Source of the DNA: Enchytraeus crypticus | Lineage: Eukaryota > Annelida > Clitellata > Enchytraeida > Enchytraeidae | Length of the DNA: 64,000 nucleotides | NCBI GenBank assembly: GCA_905160935.1 | Contig: CAJHZI010000058.1 | Span: 185,001 to 249,000, forward strand | Reading direction: 5' to 3' | Shown: positions 1 through 10,237 of the stretch, piece by piece | How the letters are laid out: every line of letters starts with the position of its first letter | Numbering within the stretch: the stretch's first letter is position 1 | Made by a program: the position numbers and the translations under genes | The notes under the pieces: generated by a model | The model's input: the letters and a program-made list of their open reading frames with translations, nothing else | The model's database searches: none | Told to the model about the DNA's origin: nothing

Positions 1-190
1 TTATAAACTTGTCAAACTTGCTCAGGTTTTAATGTTCTTCAAATTTAATCTGCTACTACCGTACTACGTAGACTACATAGTGAATTAATGATCGCATTGT
101 CAATTAATAGGCCTATATGTATTTATCACTTATACATGCAAAATGGATCATTTATTTAATGTTTTTAATATGGAGACAATTAGTAATAGT

Positions 191-1412
191 CAGTGATGGG
201 ATCAAAACAGTTTTTGCAAGACCAAGACCAAGACACTGACCCACACGACCAAGACCAAGACAGTGACCCGCAAAACCAAGATCAATATAAAGACAGTGAC
301 CCGCAAGACCAATACCATCAAAATAGTAAATACTGTCTCGAGACAGTCTTGAGACAAGACAAGTCTTGTCTCTTGTTTGAAATAAATAACAGTATATATA
401 TTTAATATTATTCAATTATTCATTAGATTTTAAAATCTACAAAGATGAGTCATTGATATGCTGTCGAGCAGTACTGACGTTAAACTTTGCTTAACCTTTT
501 TACTTGATATCCGTTCATAATTTAAGAAACGCGAATGCATTTAGGCGATAGGCCTACATTGTAAAAGCATCCACGCATTTTGCAGGCTTCAAGAAATGCA
601 TGGATGCGTTTACATGTAGTTATAAAATAATTAGTTTTAAATGTAAATGTTATACAAAGTCACAATTTTTGCATACGTCAATAAGAAAACTGTTATTTAA
701 AATGCTAGGCTAGCTTAATTAGCGAAATGTTTACGTGATTCTTTGTTATGCATTACTACACAATCGATTCAATTTACAAATGCAGCCATCAGTAGTAACT
801 CAATGTTTAAAGAAATTAAAGCTAAATTTTAAAGTACTAAACACACATAACACACATAACATCAAATAAATAAATCGTCTAAAATGTTCAGCGACTAAAA
901 AATCAATAGTTATTAAGTCAGACTATTAGTATAGGACATCGACGAAACATTTTTATTTCATGTTTGGAATGGAATGTTAGGCTAACTTAGAAGAAGGGGT
1001 CCATATCATGCTGTAAGCCTGCGATGAGACCAGGAATATCTATTAAAAATATAAATGCTGACTACGATATGAGTATAACAGTATTAAGTCCTAAAAAGTA
1101 ATCAGAGAAATTATACAAAAAATAACAGAACTAAAAAGAGATTTAAGTAATCTGCACTTTCAAAGAATTCACCTTAATCAATTAGCACTTCTTTAGGCCT
1201 AAGTGCATCAACTTTAGGATATGATCAACAAATAAAATATTTCCTTCTCACAAGTTAATTATACTGGTCTTGCATGAAATGTCTGGTCTTGCAAGACCAA
1301 GACAGTTTTTGCAAGACCAAAACCAAGACAGTGACCCGCAAGACAAAGACAGTAAAATACTGTCTCGAGACTGTCTTGACGCAAGACATGTCTTGGTCTC
1401 GTCCCTTCACTG
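191..1412. mobile_element. Non-autonomous hAT-type element, 1.2 kb, repeat-rich ends
   Basis: The left end starts CAGTGATGGGA and the right end finishes TCCCTTCACTG, an imperfect inverted pair of the CAGTG type usual for hAT elements. The octamer gtaatagt stands directly outside both ends (183-190 and 1413-1420), a perfect 8-bp target-site duplication. No transposase ORF lies inside, so it is non-autonomous. Both ends carry short repeats built on gaccaagac and cagtgaccc (about 200-330 and 1265-1350), each followed by a palindromic tgtctcgaga block. The interior has nothing recognisable. The perfect duplication suggests a recent insertion. Confidence 0.85.
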
Positions 1413-1420
1413 GTAATAGT

Positions 1421-1978
1421 ATGCCACGCTATAGCCTACATATATAGTTATTTTGCTGAATTTACTTAATTTAAATAAACCATTAAGGTTGTTGTCATAT
1501 TTTGTAATTTCGCTATGTGTCCTTTAATTAGAAATGGCCTACACGCAGTACATGTACCGTAACGTATGGAATACAAAACAAGAAAATCCAATTGTGTGAC
1601 GTAAGATATTAATTGCTTAGCATCACCCCAAACTACGGTTATAAAAGAACCCATTAGTTTTGATTAATACATTAACGCAACATTGAAAAGACCTCCTACA
1701 TTGTACATGTAAACAGTAACATGTAACAGTTTAACATTATATTCACATTCACATTCGAAATTAAGGCACTTTATCGAAACTTCAAATTCAACACTAATTT
1801 AAGCAAAAACTACAAGTCCGAAGTGCACCAAAATAATTGCACATAAATTATACATTATCCAGCTTTTTCAAGCAATTTCACTGATAAACAGAAATTTTGA
1901 AGTGCACAAAAATAAGTGCAGATGGAATCTGTGCACCAATTGAATTGCATTATAACAGTAACAATAACAATTGAGTGT
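1421..1978. other. Unassigned AT-rich DNA
   Basis: No coding signal, RNA gene or repeat boundary could be recognised here. The short reading frames match nothing known. Confidence 0.5.
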
Positions 1979-2215
1979 GTCAATAGCGTAGAGGTAACGT
2001 CATGAAGTTTTAAATGACAGATCCTGAGGTGAATTGAACTCTCGCGGGTTCGAATCCCGGCCGCGCTGATCTGAGAGTAAAATCTCGGACATTCACTGGA
2101 CTGGTTATACGGAAAATGGTCTAAATTGCCTAACGGATTAAACATGTGGTTCTAAAAGTGATAGATATCAACATAGTTGATTATTCACTATAATGCGTGT
2201 TTACTAAGCATAGTC
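1979..2215 (+). mobile_element. tRNA-derived SINE, family 1, copy 1
   Basis: The head resembles a tRNA: an A-box-like tagcgtagaggtaacg near 1983 and a B-box ggttcgaatccc at about 2047-2058, the two RNA polymerase III promoter elements. The unrelated body runs to a cataatgcgtgtttact-like tail. A second copy lies inverted at about 6206-6442 and shares body and tail, so this is a dispersed repeat and not a tRNA gene. The A-to-B spacing and a missing acceptor stem also argue against a functional tRNA. Confidence 0.7.
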
Positions 2216-2274
2216 TCATTTTCATTGGTAAAAGCGAGTGTTAAAAATTTAAGGAAAATTAAAGCGCTTTCATA

Positions 2275-2372
2275 TGCACGATCGTGTATTGATCCGAGGA
2301 CCTCAGGATCAGCCATTTAAAACTTCTTGCCGCTACCTAACGCGCTTACACACTGAGCCACTGAGACATCTA
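2275..2372 (-). repeat. tRNA-like SINE head fragment
   Basis: On the - strand this reads tggctcagtgtgtaagcgcg followed by a degenerate B-box region, a tRNA-like A-box layout. It resembles the heads of the other SINEs here but has no matching body. It could also be a decayed tRNA-like sequence. Confidence 0.4.
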
Positions 2373-3070
2373 ATTTTCAATATTAATCATGAAATCGGAA
2401 ATTAATAGAAGTATTGTTTTTGTAAACTGCGCTCATGCGATATAGCTCTTTGGAAGAATTTTAGCCAAACTATAATTAATCATTTGAGATCACGATAAAC
2501 TAAGTGTATTAAATTCTATTTTTATTTTCCGAAGCGCAGCAGTGTCAATAAAGTTTCATGTTTCTAGGTTTGCCTATTTCTGACACTTCAGCGCATAACA
2601 CACTATAGTCAGTTTGTTTAACCGTGTGTCTATATCTATTGGTACGCCAATTTCTTCCTTAGGTATAAGGCCTACAATATAAAGTAGCAGTAGGCCTATA
2701 TATCTGTAATTGGCTTTTGTGTTTCTACTGAATATTTGATTCTCATTATTCTAGCTTATTGCAATTATTGTAATTGTAAGGTTATACTGATAACCTTAAA
2801 AATATTAGCAAAATATTGTAATATTTTGCTGAATTTAGTTCCAAAACATCCTACAACTCTGTAATTCTGTCTTTGACCTGCAGAGTCTAATCTAAGTGTC
2901 AAAAAGCTAGGTGTTGCTATGGAGATACTTGGCCGTGTACTTTGAGACTGGCCAGATACGCCTGACTAAATTTTAGTTATAGAGAAATCCTTCAGCTATT
3001 GGAGTTAGCTCTGGCATTGATTTTTCGATATTGCTTGTTATAATGTATTAGTGCATATTTCAATTTTCCT
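2373..3070. other. Unassigned AT-rich DNA
   Basis: No gene or repeat structure was recognised. There is only the scattered AGGCCTA word that is frequent across the window. Confidence 0.5.
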
Positions 3071-4484
3071 CATAGGCGTAACCACGAGCTAAAATCTGGG
3101 GGGGACACAATTAGGCCCATCTGAAAAATTTCGTACTGGTAAAATTGAACTTTGTTTCTATATTGTTTAACATAACAACAAATAGATTGCTGCTGTCGTC
3201 CATGACAACATCGAACACAATTGAGACCACTCAAAGTCGCTGATTAAAAAGAAGGTCCAAACGGTGTAAATTCCCATTTAAATCTAGAAAACTAGTCAAT
3301 GAAGAAAGGAATTACAGAAGAGGAGGTTGTTCAGTGCCTCCGTTCAATGGTTGATAAGTTGACCTCGCTAGGAAAACAGCAGCAGCCTATACATAGACCT
3401 ATATCGTTTTATCCTACCGTTTAGCCCGGCTGGTTGGCACTCTTCTGTTTCGTCACCCTCGACTAACATCGGTCGCTCAGCATACAGCATACAACTATAG
3501 ATTCCATTAATAAATGTAATGGAAGCAGTGGCGGATCCACTGGGGGGGGCTCAGGGGGCCCGGGCCCCTCCCCCCTTAGGCTAGGCGATAGAAAATTTTA
3601 GACTATATTTTCATTGTTTCTATGGCAAATTCTATGTGTCAGTATGTTTGTAAGGATAATGGTTAGGGTGGGGGGAGGGGGGGGGGTACAAGAGGGAACT
3701 CAGTTCCACTAGATTAAATTTCTTTAAATATGGGACAAGGGGCCCATATTTTGTATTCTAGGAATCCTGTAAATGGAAGGGGGCCCGAAAAATGTTGACC
3801 GTTTGACTACCTCTCAATTTTCGCTTTAACCACTGTATAAGAGGAAAAAGGGTGCTAGTAAAAAATGTGAATTCTTTCCCGCGGCAGTGGTGCAATCAGC
3901 CTTGGCTGAGAGGAGCTTAAGCCTCGCCCCCATGCGCCGCCAGAATTAGAGCACTTTTGAAATTCGTTCAAATCCACTGAGTTTCTCCAGAGGTAAAGAA
4001 ATTAATCTATTTTTTTCCAAAATAAATGAAGGATTTTAGCCATTTTAGGTTTTTTTCACTTTAGTATGGGCATGAGTGGTGGGGGGGGGGTAAGATACAC
4101 TCACTCTACTAGACGAGCCCAGTAGTGAAATCATTTTGAGACCCCCCCCACAGCATTTTTTCTGATTGCGTCAAATGTCCCGAAGAAGGCGGGGCGTGAG
4201 CCAAAAAAGTGTACATTCTCAAAAAATTTCCTTTAAAAATTTCCTGGATCCGCCCCTGAATGGAAGCATATCAGTTTATCACTCTACAGCACGGCTCTAT
4301 AATTGGTAATACTTAAACAGTTTTTAAGCGATCTTGAAAACGCGCCATATTTCTCTAATCACGCATACATGTATATGTTTGATCCTAAATTCTGGGGGGG
4401 GACATTTACATGCGTGTCCCCCCCCACTTGAAATTCTGGTAGGGGGCGTGTTCCCCCTGTCCCCCCTCGGTGGTTACGTCAATG
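3071..4484. mobile_element. hAT-like element (CATNGRCGTAACCAC ends), copy 1, disrupted
   Basis: The left end CATAGGCGTAACCACGAG pairs with the right end, which on the other strand reads CATTGACGTAACCACCGAG. G/C-rich tracts with gggggacac lie just inside each end. The same ends and interior recur in inverted orientation at 26045-27143, where a near-perfect 8-bp duplication flanks the copy. No clear duplication flanks this copy. It is interrupted at 3526-4258 by a younger MITE. No transposase is visible. Confidence 0.7.
3526..4258. mobile_element. hAT MITE, 733 bp, nested
   Basis: Ends are CAGTGGCGGATCCA on the left and TGGATCCGCCCCTG on the right, i.e. CAGGGGCGGATCCA on the other strand. The octamer aatggaag flanks it exactly (3518-3525 and 4259-4266). 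The related host element at 26045-27143 has only a single aligned cttccat at about 26258, the empty site. There is no coding capacity. The interior is G-run rich. A diverged relative is at 20605-21410. Confidence 0.88.
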
Positions 4485-5812
4485 GCGCCAATCCTTGTTC
4501 AATGTTAGTTGATGTTTACATTTTCCGTCACGTGTCCTATGGAGTCGTTGGTGGGACGACATCTACTATTTAACATTTAATATTTTTAAATGTAAGTTGT
4601 AATGTTGCAATGTTGTAATGTTGCTATTAAGCATTAACTAAGTATGGAAACGGATTTTTATTTAAAATCAACTTAACTATTTTTATTATATTCTGTTATG
4701 GTCATTTTAAAAACTATGTAGTTTTGCCCTAGACTCCAGAGGTGGCAAGTCGTTTGCTGAGGATTGCTGAGGATACAGGTTTTGTAAGGTATTTAAATTA
4801 AAATTGGGATACTGTGTGTAAACTTCGAGCCAGAAAAGGTAATTGTGTACTGTACTTAAGTAATTGAAGTATCATAGCGTTCTCGTGTAACGGCCTAAAG
4901 AGGAAAGGACTTCCTCGTGTTGGAAAGGGTTACCCGAGGCTCTAGAAAGTATTTTTCAGAACATAATTTAACATACCTATGATTAACGGTACTGGTGAGC
5001 TGTGAAAGCCACCGGTAGCCTATCAGGTTGTTAATGGGGTACCAATTACTTAATTATTTTGTGAACAGTACAACCATTTCCAGGTCGAGTTCGATGAAAC
5101 TCTTTACAATTTTGTTTCCCTCTTTTTGTGAAAGGACATGAGACTCCCTTCTTGTTTGTTTAATCAGACGTACATGACGTATATGACGTATATGACCAGA
5201 ACTCAGCAGTTCTGGTCATATCTATTTCAAGATAAATATAAATGCATAATTCGTTTTTTATCTTCTTATTTTGCCATTATGTATATGAACCGTGCTTGAT
5301 GTCATTGCGTGCCCGAACTGTGTTTGAGACATTTGTCTATGTGGACTATAACCTGAAAACTGTAGATTTACTTCTTTATTTAATCCTAGGTCTATATGCT
5401 ACCTATTTTTCTGTTCTATTTTGCTGTCGTTCTTTCCTCTTTTCTCACACTCCATTTTTGTTATGTAATTAAACATTTTATATTCGCACGAAGGTGAAGT
5501 AAATACATTGCTATCGTTGCTAATGCTAATATCGACTGTGTTGCTTGGGTTATTTATTAATATAGCTGTGAAATATCTTATCTATTCCTTTATGAATAGC
5601 CACTAATTTAAATATGTCAAAACCCTTAAAGTTAAAGTTGAACCGTGGTTAACTTCACGTAGAGTTCTATCTTGTAGTATTTAACTTCATGTCGAAGTGC
5701 AATTTATGCTCGGATTCCAGTTCCGTGAAACTAAGTTCATCTGTTCAATGGATGACGAGCTACGCCAGTTAGCCTACTTACAGCTACGGGTCTCCTTTCC
5801 TTGAAATATGTA
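4485..5812. other. Unassigned DNA with a short hairpin
   Basis: No gene was recognised. At 5191-5220 a perfect 13-bp inverted repeat (tatgaccagaact and its complement) encloses a 4-nt loop, preceded by three tacatgacgt/atatgacgta repeats. A short coding-like string near 4740-4790 has no recognisable relative. Confidence 0.5.
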
Positions 5813-6938
5813 CACTGTGTTTTTTTGTAACTAATATCTCTCATTATTTTTACAATAAAATCGTAAGGAGTTGACCGATGTTTCCGAAATTTACAGTACT
5901 TGACCAGCAGACAATTCTACCAAATATAGAGAAATTTCGTTTGAATACATGTATATTTGATAACGTGAACGTTATAGGTTGTTGAAAAGGAGTGGGGTCA
6001 GATAAGAAATGTCCAGTACAGGAATACGGATGTGTTACATGCATCGTAAAATTATCTCTGTAAAAATAATAGCGAACACATAACATAAAATTCCTGCTAA
6101 TGATATTTTGAAGAGCTATCAATTCTATTCAAAACGACGTAAAATACGTGCTGATATGTTCTTAAGTGATAAAGTTATTGAAGCTTTAATGCATACATTA
6201 GGTCAAAGTAAAGTAAACACGCATTATAATGAATAATCAACTATGTTGATATCTATCACTTTTAAAACCACATGTTTAATCCGTTAGACAATTTAGACCA
6301 TTTTCCGTATAACCAGTCCAGTGAATGTCCGAGATTTTACTCTCAGATCAGCGCGGCCGGGATTCGAACCCACGAGGGTTCAATTAACCGCAGGATTTGT
6401 CATTTAAAACTTCATGACGTTACCCCTACGCTATTTGGACATTCTAAATAGGTCATTGGTCATTAGGTCATTAGGTCTACGTGTGTTAGGCGAGAGCTGC
6501 CATGAGACAACGAGAGAGCAGCTATTGCTGCTGCAACCTCTGGCGCCAGAGTTAAAATCACATATTTTTGGCTGTCTTCATGCAATGTGTGCATTAAAAG
6601 TTCAGTAACTTTGTCAATTAAGAGGCACTAGCACACATTTTACGTCGTTTTTAAAAGAAATGATTGCTCTTCAAAGTAGAATTAGCAAACATTTTATGTT
6701 ACGTGTTCGCTATTATTTTTATGGAGATGATTTTACACTGCATGTAACACGCCCGTAATCATGTACTGGAAATTTCTTACCTAACCCCACTCCTATTCGC
6801 AAACCTATAACTTTCACGTTATTAAAGTAGAATTGGCTGCTGGTCAAGTACTGTAAATTTCGGGAACATCGGTAACTCCTTACAACTATATTGTAAAAAT
6901 AATGAGGGGTATCAGTTATAAAAAAAACAAACAAAGCG
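5813..6938. mobile_element. Mariner-type fold-back MITE, copy 1 (interrupted)
   Basis: It starts CACTGTGTTTTTT after a TA (5811-5812) and ends in a degenerate complement before TA (6939-6940). The arms at about 5820-6170 and 6650-6935 are long inverted repeats of roughly 300 bp. The same element, uninterrupted and with cleaner ends, is at 24066-24911. A SINE sits in the centre at 6206-6442. There is no transposase. The TA duplication and long arms fit a Tc1/mariner-mobilised fold-back element. Confidence 0.75.
6206..6442 (-). mobile_element. tRNA-derived SINE, family 1, copy 2
   Basis: This is the inverted relative of 1979-2215: the B-box reads gggattcgaaccc on +, at about 6359-6371, and the shared tail reads agtaaacacgcattata near 6210. 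It splits the mariner-type MITE, and cattaggtc occurs on both sides, consistent with a target duplication. The uninterrupted MITE at 24066-24911 gives the empty site. Confidence 0.72.
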
Positions 6939-7020
6939 TACATTCAAACGTTCAAGCGACTCTTCAGACATTCATAAAATTGAGTTATTTTTGATTGATT
7001 GACGATTGATATTTCTATAG

Positions 7021-7241
7021 ATGGATGGAAGAGCAGCGGCACTTGAAGAATTTTGACGTAACTCTGACAAATATAACAGATGAGTGGGGGTGTTTGGGTC
7101 TAGCGGGCCCCTCAAGTCGCCTTACCCTGCAGAAGCTAACAAACATCGACCTGTCCGATGAGGCTTTTCCTTTTCTGCACGCCAGATCTGTTCAGATAGC
7201 TGGAATACAAAGCGTCAGGGCACTTCGCATATCTTACACCG
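7021..7241 (+). CDS. DMGDH: Dimethylglycine dehydrogenase, exon encoding start of GCV_T region
   Basis: DMGDH is a mitochondrial matrix flavoprotein that oxidatively demethylates dimethylglycine to sarcosine and passes the one-carbon unit to tetrahydrofolate. This is the most upstream exon found; earlier exons (the FAD domain) lie outside the window. The acceptor is ...atttctatag at 7020. The exon holds one base closing a codon, 73 codons and one base opening the next; the donor is at 7242 (gttcgt). The peptide contains NITDEWGCLGLAGP and ends ALRISYTG, the conserved stretch that leads into the folate-binding motif. It joins in frame to 17935. The next intron is 10.7 kb and holds three LINEs. 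Assignment over the related sarcosine dehydrogenase rests on the following exons. Confidence 0.9.
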
Positions 7242-7269
7242 GTTCGTCAATTTACTCTAAAAATAGAAT

Positions 7270-7414
7270 TCATAAATTATAGTAAAAGCTAAGATTAACG
7301 TCAGTTTCCTCACTCGAAAGCGATGTCAGTGACGGGCGAGCCCGTGATTTGAACCCGCATCATCTGATCCGCGGTCGAGTGTCTTACAGACTTCGCCACT
7401 GGCTCCAGCCAGTA
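7270..7414 (-). mobile_element. tRNA-derived SINE, family 2, copy 1
   Basis: On the - strand a tRNA-like head starts tactggctggagccagtgg, with a B-box gggttcaaatcac near 7350, and the repeat ends in ttaatcttagctttt. A second copy in the same orientation lies at 26777-26933, with homology through the whole unit. It lies about 30 bp downstream of the DMGDH donor at 7242. It is a SINE and not a tRNA gene: there is no paired acceptor stem and the copies share a non-tRNA tail. Confidence 0.7.
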
Positions 7415-8240
7415 AAACAATACTTTAAGTTAAATTACTGAACTTAATTACTAGATTTATACTTTTCTGACAAATCTTGATCCTCTTTATGATTTTAGTA
7501 TGCCTAACAAAAACAATCTTAACGGAATAGCATTCACCACGTAGGCCTACAGTTTTAAAGAAAATATCTATAAAGTATTGTACGAAACATAATGTATACT
7601 TTTATATAATCCAAAGTACGAAACATAATATATACTTTTATATAATCCAAAGTATTCAGGTTCCTTTATTGCCTTCCTTAAAGTCTTTATACTGTACTGC
7701 TGTCCGTATTGATCTTCAGAAACATCATTGATTACAATGGAATCAGTAATAATAATAACCCGTAATCTATTAATTTATTTCATCATAATCTGACTTTGGC
7801 CACTAGTTACAATATAACAAATAGCAATACACTTACAAGCATCAGTGCAAAACATGAAGAAAAACTACAGAAATGGATAATTAAATGAGTAGATTAAGTG
7901 CCCAAGCACTTTCATAACCATCTTAACTTTAAAGCAAAGTAAATGGTTCAACATGAACGTTAGGCCTAGTTTTTATATTAATATTAGTATTAATGTTAGT
8001 GTTCAACTTTAATATCAGGCAGCATACTAGGTTTACAATTTACTTTGTATCTCATTTCCAATGCGGCTATATACATGTATGGCTTGATGAAATCAATCGT
8101 CAAACTCATGTCTAATATTACATACGCTGGAATGAAAGAAGGCTAAAGAAGACTGTAACAGTTGTACATTTAGAGACATGTCGCATTTCAGGACATGAAA
8201 TGCGATTATCGTGTATCTTCTTCTTTGATCTTCTCACCAC
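7415..8240. repeat. Intron DNA with a short tandem duplication
   Basis: Within otherwise featureless intron sequence, a unit of about 38 bp beginning gtacgaaacataat and ending ataatccaaa is repeated twice in tandem at about 7580-7652, with one difference (tgtatac versus tatatac). Nothing else was recognised. Confidence 0.55.
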
Positions 8241-8264
8241 TTAATTGCTAAAACTTTTCCTTCA

Positions 8265-9330
8265 GTCTTTAGTTTCGTGTGCCCTCTGCTTCCTCCCCTT
8301 AAAATGGTTAAGGGGGAGGATGCAGAGGGTTACGCTGGGTGAGGCTAAATCAGGTTGGGTGGAGGTAACTTCGGGGGTGGCACAGGGTTCAGTGTTGGGG
8401 CCAATATTATTTCTGATCTTCACAAAGGATATAGATACAGGAATATTTAATACGATCTTAAAGATTGCTGATGATACAAAACTATTTCGAAAAGTTGGTA
8501 TAAAAAAACAAAGAACAAAGTAACAGTATGGTTCGGGACTTACAAGTGCTAAGTAAGTGGTCCCAAAAATTGGGCTTAGAATTCAATGTGAACAAGTGTA
8601 AGGTTCAATAAAAATAACCGCAATAAATAATATGTTGTAAATAATAAGATACTGCATGTAGTGAGTGAGGAGAAGGGTTTAGAGGTAATATTTAGCCAGG
8701 ACCTCAAAGTGAGGAAACAATATACTGTGGCTGTTAAAGCAGCCAATAGGACATTAAGACTAATGAAGAGAACATTCAAAAATAGAGAGAAAAAAAAATA
8801 AAGGCATTGTAAGATTGTATAAATCTTTGATTCGACTTCATCTGGAGTATTGTATCATTTTTGTATGTTAGTGTGGAGACCACACTACAGGAAAGATATT
8901 GAACCTATTGAAGCAGTGCAATGAAGAGCATTAAGAACTATTAAGGAATTCAAAGCATCAGGATATGAGGAGAGGCTAAGGGCAGTTCAACTGACAACCC
9001 TAGAAGCCAGGAGAATTAGAGGAGATCTTATAAAGGTTTATAAAATAATGCATGGGCTTACGGAATTAAGAGCAACAGATTTTTTCAAATTCTCCATTAA
9101 TGGTTTAAGAGGTCATAGCTGTAAGTTGTTTAACCTAGTGTAAGGACAAACTTAGGAGAGTTTTCTTTTTCTCAAAGGCTGATTGATAGATAGAACTCTT
9201 CGAGCGACAAGGTTGTGAATGCGGTGTCGGTGAATATTTTTAAAAATAAGCTGGATGTGGTAATCATGTATGATTGGGGATTAAAATAAGCCCTTGGCTT
9301 TCTTCCCTTGTTCCCGCTGTCAAAGTTTGT
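8265..9330 (+). mobile_element. CR1-like LINE, 3' half, broken
   Basis: Reverse-transcriptase pieces are readable on +: GVAQGSVLGPILFLIF (about 8377-8424), IADDTKLF where YADD is expected (about 8464-8487), then thumb and C-terminal pieces such as RLHLEY and ALRTIKEF, spread over several frames. Many stops and indels show it is dead. The layout matches the better-preserved CR1-like element at 13608-17600. A short inverted repeat (gccctctgcttcctcccc and its complement, about 8281-8330) lies at the truncated 5' end. Confidence 0.75.
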
Positions 9331-9827
9331 CAAGTGATTGAATAACGAAAGATAGTAATAGTTCTGGTAAATTCTAGTAAATAAATGTCAACCGTTGACG
9401 CCGGAATAACGGCGCTCGTTTCTTTTGCAGATCGTAGGTTTTTATTGAGGCTTAAGCTCACCTTGCGCAATTCTATGAGGTTTGTTGCTTTGTGTGCCGG
9501 TGATACTCTGGATCAGCAGCAGCCGGATGTTCTGCCTCCAGTTCATCAAAGTCTTCATATTCAATTGTCCATTTGTCTGGGGATTAAGACACTGGAAGAG
9601 TGCCATCGCGAGGCACTGAAAATACTGCTGAGGGCTAACATGTTACATTTTGTCGCTTTATTGTTTCTTTTACAGTGCTGTTACCAGCACTACGATTGTC
9701 ATACGATTGTGATATGATTGTCAAACAGAAGTAGCAATCAGTCACATGACTGATTAAGTTCGCGCCAAGTCATTAGAACAGCCAAGAGAGTTGAATAATG
9801 ATTTTCCTTCAACCTTGCCCTGATGTT

Positions 9828-9830
<3 letters not shown>
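9331..9830 (+). other. Unassigned intron DNA with an unrecognised 110-codon ORF
   Basis: An open frame at 9385-9717 starts MSTVDAGITALVSF and has a less AT-rich composition than its surroundings. I do not recognise it. There is no domain, no partner exon in phase with DMGDH and no second copy in the window. It may be a fragment of an unknown element. Confidence 0.25.

Positions 9831-9894
<64 letters not shown>
9831..9894. repeat. (AT)n microsatellite, 64 bp
   Basis: An uninterrupted AT dinucleotide run lies at the 3' terminus of the antisense LINE. Tyr-Ile reading frames across it are composition artefacts. Confidence 0.95.
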
Positions 9895-9897
<3 letters not shown>

Positions 9898-10237
9898 TAT
9901 TTCAACATCAACACCAAACCACTGACATATACAAATAGAACTAAACATTTAAATGAAAAAAAATTAATTTTTTTCCAGAAACACAGTGTGTCAAACGGTC
10001 TATAAACACCGGAACAACGGCCGTCAGGGAAGATGATACACATCTTATCTTGCTGACCACCGTCTATAACTCATTAATGACATACAATGCAAAATCAACT
10101 GAAATAAAAAATTGTCTCATAATTAATGAACAAACTAAAGGAAAGGAAAATAAATTTCAAATCAGTCTGATTAGAAAGCAGTTAGCTAAGTCACAATTCT
10201 ATCTGAATATTTACACAAAAAACGAAAATATAGACTT

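Noticed and set aside
2040-2062. tRNA gene (B-box ggttcgaatccc)
   Set aside because: No closed cloverleaf, and the region recurs with a shared non-tRNA body at 6206-6442; it is a SINE.
4735-4800. Short coding-like string (EVASRLLRIAEDTGFV) as a DMGDH upstream exon
   Set aside because: Too short, no convincing splice phase and unlike DMGDH sequence.
6414-6608. 64-codon ORF as a gene
   Set aside because: It spans the SINE/MITE junction at about 6442, so it is a chimera of two repeats.
9385-9717. 110-codon ORF as an extra DMGDH exon
   Set aside because: Does not fit in phase between 7241 and 17935, which join perfectly without it, and is unlike that part of the protein.
9754-10005. Reading frames rich in Tyr-Ile on both strands
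   Set aside because: They are translations of the (AT)n tract.
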